From: an uncultured Bacteroidota bacterium
GTDB taxonomy: Bacteria; Bacteroidota; Bacteroidia; Flavobacteriales; UA16
Length of the DNA: 6,011 bases
Assembly: GCA_902535565.1 (NCBI GenBank)
Contig: CACAUH010000075.1
Location: 1-6,011 of the forward strand
Direction of reading: 5' to 3'
Shown here piece by piece: positions 1-4,078 of the stretch. The notes beneath the pieces were generated by a model. It was not told where the DNA came from. It made no database searches and saw nothing but the letters and a program-made list of their open reading frames with translations. A program made the translations under genes and the position numbers. Within the stretch, counting starts at the first letter, position 1; every line of letters starts with the position of its first letter.

Positions 1-743
1 AAGAGGTTGGCCGGATAAATTCGAATCGAATCGAAGGTGTGAAGAGCGGCGCCGTGCTCAGGGTCGATGGTTTCGATGCGTTCGATTTCATTGCCCCAGA
101 AGTGGATGCGCACAGCGTGATCTGCGTATGCGAGGAAAACGTCGACAACATCTCCATTGACTCTGAAAGAGCCGCGATTGAAGTCGGCTCGGGTCCGATG
201 ATAAAGGCTTTCCACCAGGCGATGCAAAAGGGCTTTTCGGCTGATCACCTGCCCCACTTTGACTTCGATGACACTTTTGTGGAACTCTACGGGATTCCCG
301 ATTCCATAAATGCAGCTGATGGATGCGACCACGATGACATCGCGCCGGCCGCTCAGGAGTGCCGAGGTGGCGGAAAGCCGAAGCTTTTCAATCTCTTCAT
401 TGATCGCCAGATCCTTCTCGATGTAGGTTCCACTTGAGGGGATATAGGCCTCGGGTTGGTAGTAATCGTAGTAACTCACAAAGTACTCCACGAGGTTGTC
501 CGGGAAGAATTCTTTGAATTCACTGTAGAGCTGCGAAGCCAGTGTCTTGTTGTGACTGAGGACCAATGTTGGCCGCTGTGTCTGCTCAATGACGTTGGCA
601 ATGGAAAAGGTCTTGCCAGAGCCCGTGACCCCGAGCAAGGTTTGGTGCGTTGTTCCTGATTCCACCCCTTCCACCAACTGCCGGATGGCCCCGGGTTGGT
701 CGCCTGTGGGTTTGAATTCACTGTGAAGGTTAAAGGTGGACAT
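1..743 (-). CDS. uvrB: UvrB, excinuclease ABC subunit B (N-terminal 247 residues; C-terminus beyond the left edge)
   Basis: UvrB is the DNA-damage verification helicase of nucleotide excision repair: it is loaded by UvrA, then recruits UvrC for incision. The reading frame is open from ATG at 743 to the window edge. Walker A is GVTGSGKT at residues 38-45. The damage-probing beta-hairpin region is at about 90-116 ([10 protein letters not shown], then TYIEKD), followed by LRLSAT and the [10 protein letters not shown] block. The part from about 155 to 247 is the UvrA-binding domain 2, with [13 protein letters not shown]. Helicase motifs IV-VI and the C-terminal UvrC-binding coiled coil lie off the window. 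Residue 105 is Gly where E. coli UvrB has Asp (SSDTFIEKD); this may be a lineage variant. The start matches the usual family N-terminus and has no Shine-Dalgarno. The gene lies 75 nt downstream of rplI on the same strand, with an intrinsic terminator between them. Identity is certain; only the missing half is unseen. Confidence 0.97.
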   Translation of the reverse strand, partial: MSTFNLHSEFKPTGDQPGAIRQLVEGVESGTTHQTLLGVTGSGKTFSIANVIEQTQRPTLVLSHNKTLASQLYSEFKEFFPDNLVEYFVSYYDYYQPEAYIPSSGTYIEKDLAINEEIEKLRLSATSALLSGRRDVIVVASISCIYGIGNPVEFHKSVIEVKVGQVISRKALLHRLVESLYHRTRADFNRGSFRVNGDVVDVFLAYADHAVRIHFWGNEIERIETIDPEHGAALHTFDSIRIYPANL

Positions 744-761
744 GGGGTAACGTCAGGGTAC

Positions 762-787
762 AAAAAAAGGGGGCATTGCCCCCTTTT
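762..787 (-). terminator. Intrinsic terminator of the rpsF-rpsR-rplI operon, just before uvrB
   Basis: Read on the minus strand, AAAAGGGGGC (787-778), a 3-nt loop (777-775) and GCCCCCTTTT (774-765) form a perfect 10-bp stem. The T tract continues to 762, giving seven T in a row. It begins 31 nt after the rplI stop codon and ends 18 nt before the uvrB start. The A-rich side gives only a weak T tract on the plus strand, so the minus-strand direction is favoured. Confidence 0.88.
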
Positions 788-798
788 CCTTGTTTTTA

Positions 799-810
799 CC
801 CCATCAGGGG
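799..810 (-). other. Small hairpin between the rplI stop and the terminator
   Basis: On the minus strand CCCC (810-807), loop TGAT and GGGG (802-799) make a 4-bp GC stem 8 nt after the rplI stop codon. It precedes the strong terminator and could be a minor 3'-end structure. Its C and G runs could also pair with the G and C runs of the terminator stem, giving alternative folds. A role is not established. Confidence 0.35.
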
Positions 811-818
811 GCTAAATC

Positions 819-1265
819 CTATTCTGCGACCACCTCGAAGTTCACTTCAGTGGTGACCTCCTTGTGCAGTCTGACCTTTGCGGTGTAGCTGCCCAAGTCG
901 CGAATGACCTCACTGCCGAGATCGATGCTCTTTCGCTCAACGACGTATCCGGCACCCGCGAGGGCTTCAGCCAATTGAATGTTGTTCACCGAGCCAAAAA
1001 TCTTGCCGCTCTCGCCAGCTTTGGCTCCAATCTTCACGGTCAAGCCATCCATCTTTTCAGCCAGGGCCTTGGCATCTTCCAAAGCCTTGGCGGCTTTGTG
1101 AGACTGCTGGCGGATGGTTTCAGCCACCACTTTCCGTGCGCTTTCAGTCGCTGCAACAGCGAATCCTTTTGGAATCAGGTAGTTCCGGGCGTAACCGGTC
1201 TTGACGGTCACAATGTCGTTCTTGGCGCCCAGGCGCTCGACATCCTGCTTGAGAATCACATCCAT
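819..1265 (-). CDS. rplI: Large-subunit ribosomal protein bL9
   Basis: bL9 binds 23S rRNA domain V through its N-terminal domain and projects from the 50S subunit on a long helix; it supports reading-frame maintenance. The protein has 148 residues, the normal family length. It starts MDVILKQDVERLG and carries the bL9 signature GYARNYLIPKGFAV at about residues 24-37. A long Ala/Lys-rich connecting helix covers about 40-75. The C-terminal domain follows, with GKIFGSVNN at about 87-95. It is the last gene of the rpsF-rpsR-rplI operon, 20 nt after rpsR and followed by a terminator. The start has no Shine-Dalgarno, as for its neighbours. Confidence 0.98.
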   Translation of the reverse strand: MDVILKQDVERLGAKNDIVTVKTGYARNYLIPKGFAVAATESARKVVAETIRQQSHKAAKALEDAKALAEKMDGLTVKIGAKAGESGKIFGSVNNIQLAEALAGAGYVVERKSIDLGSEVIRDLGSYTAKVRLHKEVTTEVNFEVVAE

Positions 1266-1285
1266 GTCTCAGGGTCTTAGGCCAA

Positions 1286-1552
1286 TCAGTGGAGCTGATC
1301 AGCGAGGTAGGGAAGCAATGCGAGGTGGCGGGCCTTTTTGATGGCCTTCCCCAAACGTCGCTGGTATTTGAGGCTCGTTCCTGTAAGGCGGCGGGGCAAA
1401 ATCTTGCCTTGCTCGTTCACCAGCATCAGAAGGAAGTCGGGATCCTTGTAATCAATGTACTTGAAGCCCTTCTCACGGAAACGGCAGTAGCGCTCATTCT
1501 TCGTGTCGATGGCAATCGGGTTCAGGTAACGCACGTTTTTGTTGTCGGCCAT
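1286..1552 (-). CDS. rpsR: Small-subunit ribosomal protein bS18
   Basis: bS18 sits on the 30S platform and forms a heterodimer with bS6 that helps assemble the 16S central domain. The protein has 88 residues. The family core is plain to see: [16 protein letters not shown] at about 22-37, then [19 protein letters not shown] at about 50-68 and the [11 protein letters not shown] end. The N-terminal stretch ([12 protein letters not shown]) is short and of Bacteroidota style. It lies 20 nt after rpsF and 20 nt before rplI, so the three are almost certainly one transcript. In Bacteroidota, bS18, bS6 and bS21 are reported to mask the anti-Shine-Dalgarno end of 16S rRNA, which fits the lack of Shine-Dalgarno sites here. 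Confidence 0.98.
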   Translation of the reverse strand: MADNKNVRYLNPIAIDTKNERYCRFREKGFKYIDYKDPDFLLMLVNEQGKILPRRLTGTSLKYQRRLGKAIKKARHLALLPYLADQLH

Positions 1553-1572
1553 ATCAGTGGACTTTTGGGCGT

Positions 1573-1953
1573 TCAGGCTTGGGCTTCTGCACCTGTTTGC
1601 TTTGGCTTTTCGCGGCGATCAGACTCTCGGTCACGGCGGCTTTCAGCGTATTCAACGTGGTTCTTGTCCATTTTGGTGGTCAGGAACCGGATAATGCGCT
1701 CGTCCCGGCGAAATTCCGTTTCGAGGGGCAGAACCGTTGTGGGCTCTGCATCAAATTCCACCAGATAATAGAAGCCAGTCGACTTCTTTTGAATCGGATA
1801 GGCAAGCTTTCGCATGCCCCAATTCTCCTCATGGGTGATTTTGGCTCCTTTGTCTTTCAAGAGGCCTTTGAACTTCTTAACCACCTCCTTGGTCTGCTCG
1901 TCAGAGAGCACAGGGGTGATGATGAAGACAGTTTCGTATCGATTCCGGAACAT
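1573..1953 (-). CDS. rpsF: Small-subunit ribosomal protein bS6
   Basis: bS6 pairs with bS18 on the 30S platform. The protein has 126 residues. The ferredoxin-like core runs from about 5 to 100: [16 protein letters not shown], then the signature [21 protein letters not shown] at about 43-63 and [17 protein letters not shown] at about 81-97. A charged Arg/Asp/Glu-rich tail of about 25 residues follows, likely disordered. It is the first gene of the rpsF-rpsR-rplI operon. The ATG at 1953 gives a normal N-terminus and is preceded by GCACTGCAT with no Shine-Dalgarno. A Bacteroidota-type promoter lies about 23 nt upstream of the start. The leader predicted from that promoter is very short, which leaves little room for the long bS6:bS18-binding leader known from other phyla. 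Confidence 0.98.
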   Translation of the reverse strand: MFRNRYETVFIITPVLSDEQTKEVVKKFKGLLKDKGAKITHEENWGMRKLAYPIQKKSTGFYYLVEFDAEPTTVLPLETEFRRDERIIRFLTTKMDKNHVEYAESRRDRESDRREKPKQTGAEAQA

Positions 1954-1958
1954 ATGCA

Positions 1959-2006
1959 GTGCGCAAAAGGGGGCGCAAATCTACGCCAAACGAGGTGGGT
2001 GCGCAA
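1959..2006. repeat. Three GCGCAA repeats around the rpsF promoter
   Basis: GCGCAA occurs at 1961-1966, 1973-1978 and 2001-2006. The first and third lie in the longer direct repeat GTGCGCAA (1959-1966 and 1999-2006), 40 bp apart start to start. TGCGC (1960-1964) and GCGCA (1973-1977) also form an inverted pair with an 8-nt loop, overlapping the -7 element. They may be operator sites or chance; the function is unknown. Confidence 0.4.
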
Positions 2007-2007
2007 G
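1976..2007 (-). promoter_or_regulatory. Probable Bacteroidota-type promoter of rpsF-rpsR-rplI
   Basis: On the minus strand TAGATTTG (1983-1976) is an exact match to the Bacteroidota -7 consensus TAnnTTTG. A partial -33 element CTTG (2007-2004; consensus TTTG) lies 20 nt upstream, within the usual spacing. Transcription would start near 1970, giving a leader of about 17 nt. The match is by eye and no start site is measured. Confidence 0.6.
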
Positions 2008-2025
2008 GGTCAAGGCATTGATTCT

Positions 2026-2057
2026 CTCACATCGGCTAGACAATGGCAAAATGTGAG
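2026..2057. repeat. 7-bp inverted repeat between rpsF and dnaX
   Basis: CTCACAT (2026-2032) and ATGTGAG (2051-2057) are perfect inverted copies separated by 18 nt in the divergent intergenic region. They lie upstream of both genes, where an operator would sit. The arms do not extend further. The rest of 1954-2113 shows no small gene and no clear promoter towards dnaX. Confidence 0.4.
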
Positions 2058-2113
2058 CGCCCTGTGCAAAATTGAACCGCCCGCAATTCATTGTCAAGCC
2101 GCACCTTTGAATC

Positions 2114-3199
2114 ATGTCTGACGGAAACAGTTTTCTCGTATCCGCAAGGAAGTACCGACCGACCACTTGGGAGACAGTGGTGGGCCAGAAGTCCATCACA
2201 GACACGTTGCGCCACAGCATAGAATCCGGACACATAGCTCAGGCGTATCTGTTTTGTGGGCCACGTGGAGTTGGGAAGACCACCTGTGCGCGAATCTTTG
2301 CCAATGCCATCAACGGATTCACCACCGAGCAGGCCGAGCGGAGCTTTAATGTCTTCGAGCTGGACGCGGCCTCCAACAATGGGGTTGAGAACATCCGAAG
2401 CATCATTGATCAGGTGCGGATTCCACCACAGGATGGGCAGTACAAGGTTTATGTGATCGATGAGGTTCACATGCTGTCCAAGGACGCATTCAACGCTTTT
2501 CTGAAAACGTTGGAGGAACCGCCCAAGCATGCTGTCTTCATCCTCGCCACGACGGAGAAGCACAAAATCCTTCCGACCATTCTTTCGCGGTGCCAGATTT
2601 ATGACTTCCGACGCATCACCACCCGCGACATCGCGGACCACCTGTTATATGTAGCGGGACAAGAGGGGGTGCCTACGGAACCCGAGGCGTTGAACGTGAT
2701 TGCTCAACGCGCGGATGGTGCAATGCGTGATGCGCTCAGCATTTTTGATCAAATGGTCGCCTCCAGTAAAGAAGGGGTGACCTACGCAGCCGTGACGCGT
2801 CACCTCAACGTCCTTGGACACGACGTGTACTTTAATGTAATAGACGCGGGCCTCGAAGGTCGAATTGGAGACATGCTGCTCCAGCTTGAAGAGGTTGTGG
2901 CTGCCGGGTTTGATGCCCATCATTTTGTCACAGGTTTGGGACAACACCTTCGCAACCTGATGGTGTGCAAGGATGAAGCAACCTTGTCTCTCATGGAGGC
3001 GGGCGCATCCGTTGCCAATCGTTTTGGAGAGCAGGCCCGCAAGTGTGGATTGCATTTCCTCGTGGGTGCTATCGGGCACGCCAATGAGGCAGACCAGCAA
3101 TACCGAATATCCAGGCATCCTCGATTGCTGGTTGAATTGATGCTGATGCGCATCGGCTCTCTCGAAGCGGTTTCCGCGGAGGGAGCAAAAAAAAAATGA
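2114..3199 (+). CDS. dnaX: DnaX, DNA polymerase III clamp-loader subunit; frame-0 product (gamma-like short form)
   Basis: DnaX is the AAA+ motor of the clamp loader, which opens the beta sliding clamp and places it on primed DNA. This frame encodes 361 residues: Walker A GPRGVGKT (49-56), ELDAASNN (82-89), Walker B VIDEVHM (114-120), FLKTLEEPP (129-137), sensor 1 ATTEKHK (145-151), arginine-finger SRC (158-160) and sensor 2 DGAMRDALS (201-209). The oligomerisation (collar) domain III follows to about 345. The four-cysteine zinc module that E. coli has between Walker A and ELDAAS is absent; the interval is short and without Cys. The frame ends KKK-stop inside a run of ten A (3187-3196), exactly between domain III and the tau-specific part, which continues in another frame. 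The ATG has no Shine-Dalgarno, and its N-terminus (SARKYRPTTWETVVGQ) is normal for the family. It is divergent from rpsF. Confidence 0.96.
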   Translation: MSDGNSFLVSARKYRPTTWETVVGQKSITDTLRHSIESGHIAQAYLFCGPRGVGKTTCARIFANAINGFTTEQAERSFNVFELDAASNNGVENIRSIIDQVRIPPQDGQYKVYVIDEVHMLSKDAFNAFLKTLEEPPKHAVFILATTEKHKILPTILSRCQIYDFRRITTRDIADHLLYVAGQEGVPTEPEALNVIAQRADGAMRDALSIFDQMVASSKEGVTYAAVTRHLNVLGHDVYFNVIDAGLEGRIGDMLLQLEEVVAAGFDAHHFVTGLGQHLRNLMVCKDEATLSLMEAGASVANRFGEQARKCGLHFLVGAIGHANEADQQYRISRHPRLLVELMLMRIGSLEAVSAEGAKKK

Positions 3200-3217
3200 G
3201 CTGATTCCCATTGTGGG
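3178..3217 (+). promoter_or_regulatory. Putative dnaX frame-switch site: GGAGG, A10 run, clustered stops and hairpin
   Basis: GGAGGGAG (3178-3185) contains a GGAGG anti-SD match 4 nt before ten A in a row (3187-3196). Frame 0 then reads TGA at 3197-3199. The -1 frame reads AAA AAA ATG AGC and TGA at 3202-3204. The +1 frame reads AAA AAA AAT GAG CTG and stays open to 4034. CCCA (3207-3210), loop TTG and TGGG (3214-3217) can form a 4-bp hairpin 10 nt after the A run. The layout resembles dnaX slippage sites known in Thermus (transcriptional) and E. coli (translational -1). The direction needed here is loss of one A or a +1 shift. Confidence 0.6.
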
Positions 3218-4034
3218 TTGGGACGCGGACATCGGCCTTCGCGAGCCCGTATCTGTGGGGGTGTCAAGCACTCAGCCCTCTTCGATTCCAGCCAAATCTA
3301 TCCCTGATGTCAATTTGTCTGTGGCTGCAGGTGTTCAGGAGGTTTTCCAGGAGAAGGTGGTGAAGGATTCTGTATCCGAGTCGGAGGCGCCCGTAGTGGA
3401 AGAATCGCTTCCGGAACAGGGGCTCCCACAAGAGGTTGTTTCGGCCTCGAAAGGTCCCGATCCTGCAGCCGAAAACGCGACGGTTTCGGCCCGTCCTGAA
3501 GGTGACGAAGCTATAGATGCAGACCTCGCCATCGTGCTTGGCAAACCAAAAATGACGGTGAGACCGACCGGAAACTTGGTGGGTTTGACTGGAGGAAAGA
3601 GCATGTTGATCGCCCTCGAGGATGAGGATCCAGATGCTGTTGTAGAACGCTCCGATACTTCTGCTTTGGATGCGGCCTATGATGTTGAGTGTATCAAGAA
3701 AGCGTGGGCGGCGCTGGCGGAGGACCTCAGAAAGAAGAACAAGGTGGGGCTAGCGGCGACGTTGGCCAATGGTGACTTTGACTTCGCCGACCCCACCATT
3801 CGCTTTACCGTGGCCAATGATGTGCAATTCGAAGAGCTCAAGGAGTGCTCCACCGAATTGTTGCATTTTATTCGAACGGAGGTGGGGAACGGGTCTATTG
3901 GGTTGGAGGTGTTGGTGTCCGAGGCTGAAGCGCCAGAGGAATTCATCACGCCCAAGGATCGTTATGTGCGGTGGGCTTCGGAGAATCCGGCCCTCGAGGT
4001 CATCCGAAAGCGTTTGGACTTGGACATCAGCTGA
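3213..4034 (+). CDS. dnaX: DnaX tau-specific linker and C-terminal domain (+1 frame continuation of dnaX)
   Basis: This is the second half of dnaX rather than a separate gene. The earliest candidate start in this frame is GTG at 3213, but the frame is open from 3147 and reads KKNELIPIVGWDADIG across the A run, so it probably has no start of its own. Counted from the GTG, residues 20-150 are an acidic, Pro/Ser/Glu-rich, low-complexity linker. Residues 152-273 are a compact domain with AYDVECIKKAWAALAEDLRK (155-174) and the end ITPKDRYVRWASENPALEVI (245-264), then KRLDLDIS. That ending is typical of the Bacteroidota DnaX C-terminus. In tau, the C-terminal part tethers the clamp loader to polymerase and helicase. 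Joined to frame 0 by loss of one A, the product has 639 residues. Preservation of the domain argues against decay; programmed slippage or a homopolymer sequencing error remain. Confidence 0.88.
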   Translation: MGWDADIGLREPVSVGVSSTQPSSIPAKSIPDVNLSVAAGVQEVFQEKVVKDSVSESEAPVVEESLPEQGLPQEVVSASKGPDPAAENATVSARPEGDEAIDADLAIVLGKPKMTVRPTGNLVGLTGGKSMLIALEDEDPDAVVERSDTSALDAAYDVECIKKAWAALAEDLRKKNKVGLAATLANGDFDFADPTIRFTVANDVQFEELKECSTELLHFIRTEVGNGSIGLEVLVSEAEAPEEFITPKDRYVRWASENPALEVIRKRLDLDIS

Positions 4035-4078
4035 GTGGGAACCTTCGTGGTCTTTCCGGTGTTCACTTTGGACAAGCG

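Noticed and set aside
20..36. TCGAA tandem repeat
   Set aside because: It is codons for Phe-Asp-Ser-Ile-Arg-Ile within uvrB; three short units are expected by chance in this codon usage.
39..437. 132-residue plus-strand frame opposite uvrB
   Set aside because: It is antisense to the conserved UvrB frame, with no recognisable domain.
864..1768. Plus-strand frames (864-1280 and 1289-1768) opposite rplI, rpsR and rpsF
   Set aside because: They are shadows of three certain ribosomal-protein genes.
2083..2093. CAAT-TC-ATTG palindrome upstream of dnaX
   Set aside because: The arms are only 4 bp, which is not distinguishable from chance.
1579..2121. 180-residue plus-strand frame opposite rpsF running into the dnaX start
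   Set aside because: It is antisense to bS6 across most of its length, and its tail covers the promoter region; no protein-like features.
3196..3204. ATG overlapping the end of the A run as a restart codon for the tau part
   Set aside because: It is in the -1 frame and reads ATG AGC TGA, so it stops after two codons.
2036..3271. Long minus-strand frames (about 201 and 208 residues) opposite dnaX
   Set aside because: The dnaX frame has all clamp-loader motifs; the opposite frames look like codon-bias shadows.
3213..4034. Independent gene starting at GTG 3213
   Set aside because: The protein is the tau linker and C-terminal domain of DnaX, and its frame is open upstream through the A run, so a separate gene is less likely than one dnaX with a frame switch.
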